From: Paractinoplanes brasiliensis
GTDB taxonomy: Bacteria; Actinomycetota; Actinomycetes; Mycobacteriales; Micromonosporaceae
Assembly (NCBI RefSeq): GCF_004362215.1
Contig: NZ_SNWR01000002.1
Location: 1,364,001-1,428,000, forward strand
Length of the DNA: 64,000 nucleotides
Reading direction: 5' to 3'
Within the stretch, counting starts at the first letter, position 1. Each line of letters begins with the position of its first letter. The translations under genes and the position numbers were made by a program. Below, piece by piece: positions 51,404 to 59,340 of this stretch. The notes beneath the pieces were generated by a model that did no database searches, had not been told where the DNA came from, and saw only the letters and a list, made by a program, of their open reading frames with translations.

Positions 51404-53080
51404 TCATACTCCGACGCCGCGGAAGCCGTCGACCGTGTAGCGCACGAGCAACCCGAGCTGCCCCGCCCGAACCGGACGAATCACCGGCGCGGGCGGCGTG
51501 GGGAACCCGCCGGCCGACCCGATCGGCGCATCGCCCGGCGCTGACGGCTGAGAGGGCGGCGGCGTGGACGGGGACGGCTGAGACCGCGGCGGAGGCAGCG
51601 GGGACCCCGGCGGAGACGGCGCGGACCCCGGCGGGAGCGGCACGGACCCCGGCAGAGGCGGCACGGACCCCGGCAGAGGCGGCACGGACCCCGGCAGAGG
51701 CGGCACGGACCCCGGCAGAGGCGGCACGGACCCCGGCGGAGGCGGTGGGAGTGGCAGCGCCTTGGCTGGGCGGAACAGGTAGTGACGGATCACGGCGGGA
51801 AAGCGGTCGAACAGCAGGTTGCGGGGCCGTTCCCAGGTGATGCCCGCCCGCTCGCACACTGCCCGTACGGTGGCCTCGGACCGGAGGTTGGCGAAGCCGG
51901 ATGCCTGATAGGGCAGCACGTGATGCACCCGGTGCGGGCTCAGGCCGGCGCTCAGCCACAGATCAAGCCATCGATTGCCGACGATTGTCAGGTCGTAGCT
52001 GAGGCAGATCTGGTGGGCCGCCCAGTCATCACGCAGGGTAACCGGGATCGCGGTGAGGTCGTCGGGGGTGTCGTCTTCGAAGTCGTGGCTCGACACCACC
52101 AGGAAAGTGTTGTACCAGAGCGTCAGGAAGAACTGCACGAGCCACGCCAGCCAGTGACCGGTGACCACGCACGCGACCAGCTCGACGAGCAGCCAGGCGC
52201 GGACCAGCCAGAAGTCGAGCCGGATCGGCGCGTTGCCGCCGCGCTGTTCGAAACGGGCGATCTCGCGGGCCCGCAGGGACAGGCCGAGCAGGCAGATGCC
52301 CAGCTTGTGCAGCGTGTATCCGGGGACGCGCAGCACCGGGTGCAGCCGCAGCATGCCGTCGAAGAACGTCTTTTTGACGTCGGCGCCGGAGCCCATGTAC
52401 GGGTGGTGCAGCAGCACGTGCCCGTCGGTGCCGATCAGGCTCGTGCCCACGTAGTTGATGTCGAACAGGGCCTTGCCGAGCGGTGTCTGCAGCCGCCGTT
52501 TGTCGTTCCAGCGCCGGTGCAGGTGATAGTGGCCGGCGCCGGCCAGCGCGGTGCGGGTCAGCACCATGACGATCACGAACGCCCACGCCGGGGTGAGCCC
52601 GCCGGCGAGCGACGCCAGCATTGCCACGTGGGCCAGCCCGATCACCCAGGTGACCAGGTCGAACCGGCGGTCGAGGCGTTTGAGGTCACGCTTGGAGAAC
52701 CGTTCGTTGATCGCGGTGCGGATGTCGGCGAGCAGGCTGCCCTCGTCGGCGTAGTCGAGCCGGGGCAGGTCGCGGGCCGCGTCGAAGCCGGGCTCGAGCA
52801 GGAACGGCGGAACTCCCAGCTTGGGCAGCACGTCCCGCTCGGTGAACCCGTCGATCTCGTACCGGGAAAGGAACTTCCGCAGCCGTACGGGGTCACGATG
52901 ATAGGTGTGAAGGAGCGCGCTGATGTCACGACCCTGACTGGGACCGAACCAGGTCGCGCCGCCGGGATGGACGCGGGCCCACTCGGTGAAGTCGTAGGCG
53001 CGCCCGTCGACGATCCAGAACGGTCGTCCCCGCGGCAGGACCGTGCCGGTGCGGGGTGAGCTGCGCACGTCGTCGGTCAC
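51404..53080 (-). CDS. cytochrome b5-fatty acid desaturase fusion with Pro-rich tail
   Basis: 558 residues. Residues ~18-85 are a cytochrome b5-like heme domain (WARVHPGGATWFGPSQGRDI, SALLHTYH: the HPGG His and a second His as heme ligands). Then a membrane desaturase with four or so helices and His boxes HYHLHRRW, HVLLHHP and HRVHHVLPYQ. The last ~110 residues are a Pro/Ser/Gly tail with five copies of SVPPLPG (21-bp DNA repeats at ~51640-51740). Front-end-desaturase-like layout; acts on membrane lipid or acyl chains. Its GTG overlaps the stop of the type III polyketide synthase gene (GTGA), so the two work together. Confidence 0.88.
   Translation of the reverse strand: MTDDVRSSPRTGTVLPRGRPFWIVDGRAYDFTEWARVHPGGATWFGPSQGRDISALLHTYHRDPVRLRKFLSRYEIDGFTERDVLPKLGVPPFLLEPGFDAARDLPRLDYADEGSLLADIRTAINERFSKRDLKRLDRRFDLVTWVIGLAHVAMLASLAGGLTPAWAFVIVMVLTRTALAGAGHYHLHRRWNDKRRLQTPLGKALFDINYVGTSLIGTDGHVLLHHPYMGSGADVKKTFFDGMLRLHPVLRVPGYTLHKLGICLLGLSLRAREIARFEQRGGNAPIRLDFWLVRAWLLVELVACVVTGHWLAWLVQFFLTLWYNTFLVVSSHDFEDDTPDDLTAIPVTLRDDWAAHQICLSYDLTIVGNRWLDLWLSAGLSPHRVHHVLPYQASGFANLRSEATVRAVCERAGITWERPRNLLFDRFPAVIRHYLFRPAKALPLPPPPPGSVPPLPGSVPPLPGSVPPLPGSVPPLPGSVPLPPGSAPSPPGSPLPPPRSQPSPSTPPPSQPSAPGDAPIGSAGGFPTPPAPVIRPVRAGQLGLLVRYTVDGFRGVGV
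51590..51750 (-). repeat. 21-bp in-frame repeats in the desaturase tail
   Basis: Copies of GGCACGGACCCCGGCAGAGG on the + strand, period 21 bp, coding SVPPLPG on the minus strand; at least four are identical, showing recent expansion. Confidence 0.8.
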
Positions 53081-54189
53081 CGGGATCCCTTCCGCGGGGC
53101 GCCGAACTCGATCAGCGCCGTCTCGATCTGCGCGCCCGGCCCCATCGTGATCATCACGCCGTGCTCGCCGGGCCGGGCCGACCCCTCGTCGAGCAGGCGT
53201 TCCAGGCTGACCAGGAAGCTGCCGCTGGAGATGTTGCCGAAGTCGCGCAGCACCGAGCGTGTGTGCCGCACGTCGTGCTCGCTCAGCCCCAGACTCTGCC
53301 GGGCGCTGTCGATCACCGCGCCGCCGCCGGTGTGCAGCACCCAATGACTGATCGATTCCGGTCGGAGCCCGTGACGCTCGAGCAGGCGTGTCACCGGCAC
53401 GACGAGATTGCTTCCGATCACGTACGGGATATCGCGGTCGAGGAAGAAACTCCACTTCCCGGCATTCTCGTCCCAGTCGAACCGCATGGCGTCCCACCGG
53501 TCGGGCAGGCAATGGCTTTCAAAATCGAGCACGTACGGCCCGCCGGCGCTTTCCGCGGTGATCACGGCGGCCGCCGCGCCGTCGCCGAAGAGGCTGTTCA
53601 CTATTCCGGTTCGCGCGGTTCCGTCGCGGACGTACATGGCCGAGTTGATTTCGCAGCAGACGAGAACAGCGACCTTTTCCGGATGGTGCCGCACCCACTG
53701 CGCCAGCGGGTTGAGCCCGTTGAGCCCGGCGTTGCAGCCCATGCCGACCAGGTCGGCGCGGACGAGATCGGGCCGGAAGCCGAGCTCGCGCGAGAACAGC
53801 GAACTGAGCCCCGGGACGAGGAAGCCGGTTGACGTCACGCAGAGCAGAAAGCCCACGTCGGATGGGGTGAGGGCAGCGGTTTTGAGGGCGTTCGCGATGG
53901 CCCGGCCGCCGATCTCGAGGGCGCCGCGGCGGAACTTGGCGTGCAGCTCGGCGGGCGACTCCTCGGGCGCCCGGCCGGTCACCGGGTCGGCCGGGGGCAG
54001 GAACAACCGGCGCGTACGGATGTGCGGGGCGGCGAGCAAGCGGCGCGCGACCCGGTTGTCGAGGCCGAGCAGCGCGCCGACCTCGGCCTGCGTGTAGGAA
54101 GCGTCCGGAAAAGCGCTGCCGACCGAGGTGATCGCCGCCGGAGGAGAACCAATATTGATCATTTGAGCGCCCCCGCTTGATTGGCTCAC
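53077..54189 (-). CDS. type III polyketide synthase, DpgA-like
   Basis: 370 residues of the chalcone-synthase/DpgA family. Catalytic triad: Cys152 (LVGMGCNAGLNGLN), His286 (HWVLHTGGGAVIDSAR) and Asn319 (LRDFGNISSGSFLVS). Overall order and stretches such as VTSTGFLVPGLS, VNSLFGDGAAAAVI and DAMRFDWDENAGKWSFFLD closely follow DpgA, which condenses four malonyl-CoA to 3,5-dihydroxyphenylacetyl-CoA. The companion genes dpgB, dpgC and dpgD are absent here; instead a cytochrome b5-desaturase is coupled to it, so the starter and product are probably different. First gene of the two-gene unit; start region is A/T-rich. Confidence 0.87.
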   Translation of the reverse strand: MSQSSGGAQMINIGSPPAAITSVGSAFPDASYTQAEVGALLGLDNRVARRLLAAPHIRTRRLFLPPADPVTGRAPEESPAELHAKFRRGALEIGGRAIANALKTAALTPSDVGFLLCVTSTGFLVPGLSSLFSRELGFRPDLVRADLVGMGCNAGLNGLNPLAQWVRHHPEKVAVLVCCEINSAMYVRDGTARTGIVNSLFGDGAAAAVITAESAGGPYVLDFESHCLPDRWDAMRFDWDENAGKWSFFLDRDIPYVIGSNLVVPVTRLLERHGLRPESISHWVLHTGGGAVIDSARQSLGLSEHDVRHTRSVLRDFGNISSGSFLVSLERLLDEGSARPGEHGVMITMGPGAQIETALIEFGAPRKGSR

Positions 54190-54300
54190 GGACGACGTTA
54201 TCGGGTCCGGCGCCGGCCCGCTGACCCACGTTTCATACGGGTATTTGGGCGCGTATTCGTGGTGTTTTCCGGACTATTGGGCGCCTGCTAATCTCCCGGC

Positions 54301-55197
54301 GTGCAGCGCTACCTCACCTCCGAGGAGGACAGTGCCCGCTGGCTCGGTTTCCGTTTCCGTCCCGGCGACATCGTGATCAGCACCCGCCGCCGCACCGGCA
54401 CGACGTGGCTGCAGACGATCTGCGGCTTGCTGATCTTTCAGACGCCCGAGCTGCCCGCCCCGCTGTGGCACCTCTCCCCCTGGCTCGACCACCGGATCGA
54501 ACCGCCGGCGTGGGTGCACGCCCGCCTCGACGCCCAGCCCCACCGCCGGTTCATCAAGACCCACACGCCGTTGGCGGCCCTGCCGTACGACCCCCGCGTG
54601 ACGTACCTGGTGAGCGGGCGGCATCCGCTGGACACGCACGTTTCGCTCTGCCGCCACCTGTCCAACCTGCACGGCACGCCTGCTCCCGACCTCCGGCTGG
54701 CCCTGCTGCGCTGGATCGCCACGGACGAGAGCGCCGAGTCGCTGCCGGCCGTCCTGCACCACGCCACCGACGCCTGGCAACGGGCCTGGCTGCCCAACGT
54801 GGTGCTCGTGCACTACGACCAGTTGACCGCCGACCTGCCCGGCCAGATGCGTTACCTGGCGGCCCGCCTGGGCATCCCCGTGCCCGAGCCGTTGTGGCCC
54901 GTCCTCACGGCGTCAGCCACCCTGCCCCGCATGCGTGAACGCGCCACCCACCTGGTCCCCGGCTTCTTCCACGACGCGCGGGCCTTCTTCCCCCGGGGCA
55001 GCCCCGGCGCCGCCGCCGAACTGCTCACCCCCACCGAGCTGTCGGCCTATTACACCAGCGCCGCGACGCTGGCCCCGCCCGAGATCCTGACCTGGCTCCA
55101 CGGCCACCAGTCCCCCGCCGCCGCTGCACAGGGCGTACGCGGCGGCCGGCGCCCCGTGGACCGACCGCAGACACCAGGCGCGGCAGAGCACCAGTAG
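54301..55197 (+). CDS. PAPS-dependent sulfotransferase
   Basis: 298 residues from a GTG. The 5'-phosphosulfate loop is RRRTGTTWLQTICGLL (the YPKSGTTW position), and the 3'-phosphate-binding segment is LVSGRHPLDTHVSLCRHL. Residues HRRFIKTHTPLAALP give the catalytic-region KTH. Cytosolic. Divergent from the polyketide synthase across a 111-base, relatively A/T-rich gap, so it may sulfate the product of that pathway. The C-terminal 30 residues are Ala/Gly/Arg-rich and probably dispensable. Confidence 0.85.
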   Translation: MQRYLTSEEDSARWLGFRFRPGDIVISTRRRTGTTWLQTICGLLIFQTPELPAPLWHLSPWLDHRIEPPAWVHARLDAQPHRRFIKTHTPLAALPYDPRVTYLVSGRHPLDTHVSLCRHLSNLHGTPAPDLRLALLRWIATDESAESLPAVLHHATDAWQRAWLPNVVLVHYDQLTADLPGQMRYLAARLGIPVPEPLWPVLTASATLPRMRERATHLVPGFFHDARAFFPRGSPGAAAELLTPTELSAYYTSAATLAPPEILTWLHGHQSPAAAAQGVRGGRRPVDRPQTPGAAEHQ

Positions 55198-55547
55198 GTC
55201 GCCATCCCCCACGCATACGGTCGCCGGGGGCCCGAAGGCGACCCCTGAAGGCGCGTGTTCCGGGGCCTACCTCGCGTAGACCCGCCCCCGGCAAGCCTCC
55301 TCGCGGCGCCACACCGCCGCCCCGGACGCCAAGCCCGCGCCGCCCCCGCAAGCCCTCCCGGACGCCAAGCCCGCGCCGCCCCCGCAAGCCCTCCCGGACG
55401 CGGGACGGCTCAGCAACGCGTACCCCCGACCGCCGGCACGGGACGGCCCCAGTCCTGCTCTACGCCACCCCTGGCAAAGCCGAACGCACCCTTGCACTGC
55501 GACCAAGCGCGACTCAGCATTGGCCCCCGCCCGCGTCCATGCCTGGC
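55198..55547. other. non-coding stretch before the 88-bp array
   Basis: No convincing gene. Contains a shorter duplication (CCCCCGCAAGCCCTCCCGGA twice at ~55342-55402) and G+C-rich low-complexity sequence, continuous with the repeat array that follows. Confidence 0.6.
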
Positions 55548-55985
55548 GGCTGGAGCCACAGCGGCTCAGGGCGCGAGCCGTTCGACCGACCCGGCCGCGA
55601 GCGCGGCGCGGACTCTGCCAGCCCCAGCCCGCAGCGGCCGCAGCCACAACGGCTCAAGGCCCGAACCGTTCGACCGACCCCGCCGCGAGCACGGCGCGGA
55701 CTCTGCCAGCCCCAGCCCGCAGCGGCCGCAGCCACAACGGCTCAAGGCCCGAACCGTTCGACCGACCCCGCCGCGAGCACGGCGCGGACTCTGCCAGCCC
55801 CAGCCCGCAGCGGCCGCAGCCACAACGGCTCAAGGCCCGAACCGTTCGACCGACCCCGCCGCGAGCACGGCGCGGACTCTGCCAGCCCCAGCCCGCAGCG
55901 GCCGCAGCCACAACGGCTCAAGGCCCGAACCGTTCGACCGACCCCGCCGCGAGCACGGCGCGGACTCTGCCGACGCCGGCCCGGA
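55548..55985 (-). repeat. 88-bp tandem array made of the TPR gene's 3' end (about five copies)
   Basis: A landmark GACTCTGC recurs at 55611, 55699, 55787, 55875 and 55963, exactly 88 bp apart. Read on the minus strand each unit codes RVRAVLAAGSVERFGP followed by a stop (stops end at 55566, 55654, 55742, 55830, 55918), i.e. the last codons of the TPR gene, plus ~40 bases of downstream sequence. The rightmost copy is the genuine gene end; the leftmost is most diverged. Confidence 0.92.
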
Positions 55986-56400
55986 TCAGCTTGCCGTAGT
56001 CGTCGTCGGGCAACGCGTCGAGATGTTCCAGCGCGGCGGACAGGTGGATCCGTGCCGCCTCCGGATCCCCGGCGCGGCGGTGCGCGTCGGCCAGGTTGAG
56101 CCGCAGCGACGGCAGCAGCGCCCGGACCTGCCACGCCGCGTCGTAGCTCTTCGCGCGCGCGTCGGTGAGCCTGCTCGCCTCGGCGAGGGCGCGCTCGTCC
56201 CACATCAGCTCGTCGGCCACGGACTCCTGCAGGTCGGCCGCATAGTGCGCGATGCTGCACCGATGCAACGGATCGCCGCTGCCGTCCCACAACTGGGCCA
56301 GCGCCTGCCGCGCACCGGCCCGGTCACCGGACTGTCCCCGCGCGACGGCAGCCGCAATCGCCGTCATCCACACCATCCGCATCCGAGCTCGGGTCGACAT
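55918..56400 (-). CDS. small tetratricopeptide-repeat protein
   Basis: 160 residues. TPR-like helices: MTAIAAAVARGQSGDRAGAR, HYAADLQESVADELMWDERA, LRLNLADAHRRAGDPEAARI, LSAALEHLDALPDDDYGKLI. This matches a common actinobacterial family of ~150-residue TPR proteins of unknown role. The C-terminal RAVLAAGSVERFGP lies in the rightmost unit of the 88-bp array. Start is uncertain: ATG 56400 or the downstream MRMVWMTAI; the in-frame region upstream of 56400 is a 21-bp repeat (RRALPAS) and not convincing coding sequence. Confidence 0.7.
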   Translation of the reverse strand: MSTRARMRMVWMTAIAAAVARGQSGDRAGARQALAQLWDGSGDPLHRCSIAHYAADLQESVADELMWDERALAEASRLTDARAKSYDAAWQVRALLPSLRLNLADAHRRAGDPEAARIHLSAALEHLDALPDDDYGKLIRAGVGRVRAVLAAGSVERFGP

Positions 56401-56782
56401 CCGGCGACTCGCCGTCAACATCCGGCGAGACGCGGGCAGCGCCCGGCGAGACGCGGGCAGCGCCCTGCGAGGCGGGGTCCGGGGTCTCGGGCACGGCTCA
56501 CTCCAGGTGGTAGGCATCGGCACGACGCCCGTGACTGTGTGCCCTCGACCAACTCGAGAGTCAAGGAATTCAGGGCACCGCAGCCCGGCGGATCGCAGCG
56601 GCCGCCGCCGCACGCAGTCGCGCGCGGCGGGCCCGGCGCACACGCAGGACAGCCGGCACGACGGGCGGACGCGAGGGCCGGGAGACTGGTCGGGTGTCGG
56701 TGTTCATGCCGGAGAACTTAGCGCCGGGGTGCGACAAAAATAGGATCCCGCGGGACCCCGGTCGTGGGGCACACTCGCGGGC
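56401..56782. other. intergenic stretch with short repeats
   Basis: Holds two to three imperfect 21-bp copies of CGGCGAGACGCGGGCAGCG-type sequence (~56415-56475) and a possible 45-codon leftward frame; otherwise nothing recognised. Confidence 0.5.
56570..56707 (-). CDS. possible small Arg/Ala-rich protein
   Basis: 45 codons from ATG (MNTDTRPVSRPSRPPVVPAV) with a very basic middle (RVRRARRARLRAAAAAAIRR). Upstream on the minus strand CCTATTTTTGT could be a -10-like element. Such short basic frames also arise by chance in G+C-rich DNA; treated as tentative. Confidence 0.3.
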   Translation of the reverse strand: MNTDTRPVSRPSRPPVVPAVLRVRRARRARLRAAAAAAIRRAAVP

Positions 56783-57340
56783 ATGTCTGTCATGGCCCGC
56801 ACCGTCGACGACCTGACCGCCTACGCTTCCGCCAACCGGGTGAAGTACCTGTTCTTCTGGGGTCACCAGCCCGAACGTGACGGCAGCGCCGGCGCCGGCT
56901 GCCTCAGTCAGTGGTGGCCGTCCCGGTTCGCCGCCGACGGGCACGAGTTCGCGACGGCCGAGCACTACATGATGTGGCGCAAGGCCGTCCTCTTCGGCGA
57001 CGAGGCCATGGCCGGGCGGATCCTGGCCGCGCCGCACCCCAAGGTGGCGAAGGCCCTGGGCGGGCGGGTGGCGGACTTCCGGCAGGACGTGTGGAACGCC
57101 AACCGCTACGAGATCGTCGTCTCGGGCAACCGGGCCAAGTTCACCCAGCACGACGAGTTGCGCGACTTTCTGCTGACGACCGGCGACCGGGTGCTGGTCG
57201 AGGCGAGCCCGCTCGACCGCATCTGGGGCATCGGCCTGGGCCGTGACGACCCGCGAGCGGCCGACCCGCGTCGCTGGCGGGGCGCCAACCTGCTCGGGTT
57301 CGCGCTCATGGACGTACGGGAGGAACTCAGCCGTCGTTGA
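56783..57340 (+). CDS. NADAR family protein (YbiA-like)
   Basis: 185 residues. Hallmarks of the NADAR/DUF1768 fold: YLFFWGHQPERDGSAGAGCL, CLSQWWPSRFAADGHEFATA, EHYMMWRKAVLFGDEAMAGR and DVWNANRYEIVVSGNRAKF. Known members are N-glycosidases acting on riboflavin-pathway intermediates (YbiA/RibX) or remove ADP-ribose from guanine in DNA in conflict and phage-defence settings. This one stands alone, 14 bases overlapping the convergent sensor gene. ATG 56783 or the internal MARTVDD may be the start. Confidence 0.9.
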   Translation: MSVMARTVDDLTAYASANRVKYLFFWGHQPERDGSAGAGCLSQWWPSRFAADGHEFATAEHYMMWRKAVLFGDEAMAGRILAAPHPKVAKALGGRVADFRQDVWNANRYEIVVSGNRAKFTQHDELRDFLLTTGDRVLVEASPLDRIWGIGLGRDDPRAADPRRWRGANLLGFALMDVREELSRR

Positions 57341-58241
57341 GGTAGCCCGGCGTGACGACGAGACCGGGAATCAACCCGGCGCCGTGGAAGAACAGCAGGC
57401 GGACGAGCGCGGGTGAGCAACCCACGACGTGCATGCGACCCGCGCCCGCCGCCGCCTGCAGCAGCACCCGGGCGGCGGCGGTGTCCGCGAACCGGAGCGC
57501 GGTCAGGTCGATCGTGACCACCGGTTCGCCACCACGCCGGAGCAGGGCATCCTCCACCATGGCCTGCAGCGCGTGCCGGTTCGACAGGTCCGCCTCGCCC
57601 GAGATCCACAGCCCGTACGGCTGTTCGGTCCGCCGGATCCGCAGCGAGCTCTCGGGGTCGAACGGCAGCAGCGGCCCGGCGGCGCCCGGATGTGCGAGCG
57701 CCAGCCGCCTCAGCAGGACCGGGTCGAAGAGCCCTTTGTCGTACGCGCAGATCCCCATCACATAGCCGTCGGCGAACACGGCGTTGCAGCGCGTTTCGTA
57801 CCATTCCAGCCGTTCCGCGTCCGGCACCCGCCGCCGCGCCCAGCTCATGTCGCCGATCACGCGCAGGCCCCGGTAACCCTCGGCCCGCGACCGTTCCTTC
57901 TCGGCGCGCAACTGCCCGATCAGGCCCTCGGGGTCGAACGATCCGCCGGCCAGGTAGCCGGCCTCGGCGGTGACCGCCTGCAACTGCCCCGACGCGAGGA
58001 CCGCCCGCAGCACGACACCGCGGCGCTCGACCGCGGCGAGCACGGTGTCCGGGTCGTTGCCGGAATAGATGACCTTGTGCCCCGACAGCAGCCCGGCGTG
58101 CAGGACCCCGGCGATCTCGTCGCGCCGGACGTCATCGTCCTCGACGGTCCAGCAGACGTGGTCCCCGAGTTCGATGCGGTCGAGCAGTGCCACGGCCCTC
58201 CCCAGGTAGAGCGGTACACCTACGCGCAGAGCGTCGTTCAC
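57327..58241 (-). CDS. MEDS-STAS sensor/anti-anti-sigma-like protein
   Basis: 304 residues. The first ~190 residues are a MEDS domain (GDHVCWTVEDDDVRRDEIAG, KVIYSGNDPDTVLAAVERRG, YRGLRVIGDMSWARR, AVFADGYVMGICAYDKGLFD), the sensory module named after DcmR of methanogens and methylotrophs. The C-terminal ~100 residues are a STAS domain (PYGLWISGEADLSNRHALQA, VVTIDLTALRFADTAAARVL) with the phosphorylatable position as Asp-Thr rather than Ser. Likely part of a partner-switching stress cascade. Confidence 0.9.
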   Translation of the reverse strand: MNDALRVGVPLYLGRAVALLDRIELGDHVCWTVEDDDVRRDEIAGVLHAGLLSGHKVIYSGNDPDTVLAAVERRGVVLRAVLASGQLQAVTAEAGYLAGGSFDPEGLIGQLRAEKERSRAEGYRGLRVIGDMSWARRRVPDAERLEWYETRCNAVFADGYVMGICAYDKGLFDPVLLRRLALAHPGAAGPLLPFDPESSLRIRRTEQPYGLWISGEADLSNRHALQAMVEDALLRRGGEPVVTIDLTALRFADTAAARVLLQAAAGAGRMHVVGCSPALVRLLFFHGAGLIPGLVVTPGYLNDG

Positions 58242-58413
58242 CGTACGCTTCGAATCGCTTCCACCGCGTTACCTCGTACGGGTGACTCCCCGCTTGGCAA
58301 CCCAGCTTCGCCTCGGCGTCGTCCGGCATTCACCGTCCCGCCGCCGGGCCTGCCTACTGTCCGGCCCAGTCACCGGTGACCGGGCCGGTGGAACGGCAGG
58401 CAGGTAGCGAAGA

Positions 58414-59340
58414 ATGGACGTCAGCGTCGTCATCCCGACGTGCAACCGCCCCGAGCTGGCCACCCGCGCGGTCCGCAGTGCGCTCGGGCAGACGCACCGC
58501 GACCTCGAGGTCATCGTGGTGATCGACGGACCCGACGACGCCACGGCCCACGCGCTCGAGCAGATCGGCGACCCCCGCCTTCGCGTACTTGCTCTGCCCG
58601 TACGCGGTAAGGCCCCCAACGCCCGCAACCAGGGCGTCAACGCCGCCGCGGGCCGGTGGGTGGCGCTGCTCGACGACGACGACGAGTGGCTGCCCGGCAA
58701 GATCGAAGCACAGCTCGCGCTGGCCGCCACCGCCACCAGGTCCGCGCCGATCGTGGCGTCCCGCATGATCAGCCGTACCCCGCGGGCCGACACCGTGATG
58801 CCGCGCCGGCTGCCCGAACCCGGTGAGCCGTTGAGCGAATACCTGACCGTACGCCGCGGCCTGTTCTACGGCGACGGGTTCATCCAGACCTCGACGATCA
58901 TGGCGCCGGCCGAGTTGCTGCGGCGGGTGCCGTTCACCGTGGGACTGCGCCGCCAGCAGGAACTCGACTGGACGCTGCGCGCGTTGCAGCACGACGACGT
59001 CGAATTGCTGTACGCCGCGGAGCCGCTCGTGCTCTGGCACCAGGACGAGAACCGTGACCGGATCAGCCTGCACAACCCGTGGCAGGAGCAGCTGGCCTGG
59101 GTGCGCGAGAGCCGGCACCTGTTCACGCCGCGCGCCTACGCCGCCGTCACCATGAGCGTGATCAGCTCGATGGCCGCCCCGACGCGCAGCCCGAAGGTCT
59201 TTCGTGAGCTGCTGAGCGAGGCACGCGCCCACGGACGGCCGGGGGTCCTTGACTACGTCACGTTCCTGCAGATCTGGGCCCTGCCGCCGAGCCTTCGTCA
59301 CCGCGTACGGGATCTGGTGCTGAGGAAGGCGAATGCGTAA
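58414..59340 (+). CDS. family 2 glycosyltransferase
   Basis: 308 residues. GT-A fold: MDVSVVIPTCNRPELATRAV, metal-binding motif ALLDDDDEWLPGKIEAQL (D-D-D), and an acceptor region ending in RQQELDWTLRALQ with the ED/ELDW catalytic position. Makes a sugar transfer from a nucleotide sugar, probably to a surface glycan. It overlaps the next glycosyltransferase by 8 bases. Confidence 0.92.
   Translation: MDVSVVIPTCNRPELATRAVRSALGQTHRDLEVIVVIDGPDDATAHALEQIGDPRLRVLALPVRGKAPNARNQGVNAAAGRWVALLDDDDEWLPGKIEAQLALAATATRSAPIVASRMISRTPRADTVMPRRLPEPGEPLSEYLTVRRGLFYGDGFIQTSTIMAPAELLRRVPFTVGLRRQQELDWTLRALQHDDVELLYAAEPLVLWHQDENRDRISLHNPWQEQLAWVRESRHLFTPRAYAAVTMSVISSMAAPTRSPKVFRELLSEARAHGRPGVLDYVTFLQIWALPPSLRHRVRDLVLRKANA

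Noticed and set aside
53077..54189. Complete dihydroxyphenylglycine (dpgABCD) operon
   Set aside because: Only the DpgA-like gene is present; the neighbours are a desaturase and a sulfotransferase.
55548..55985. CRISPR array or integron-like cassette array
   Set aside because: The 88-bp units are contiguous near-identical copies without variable spacers; no cas or integrase gene.
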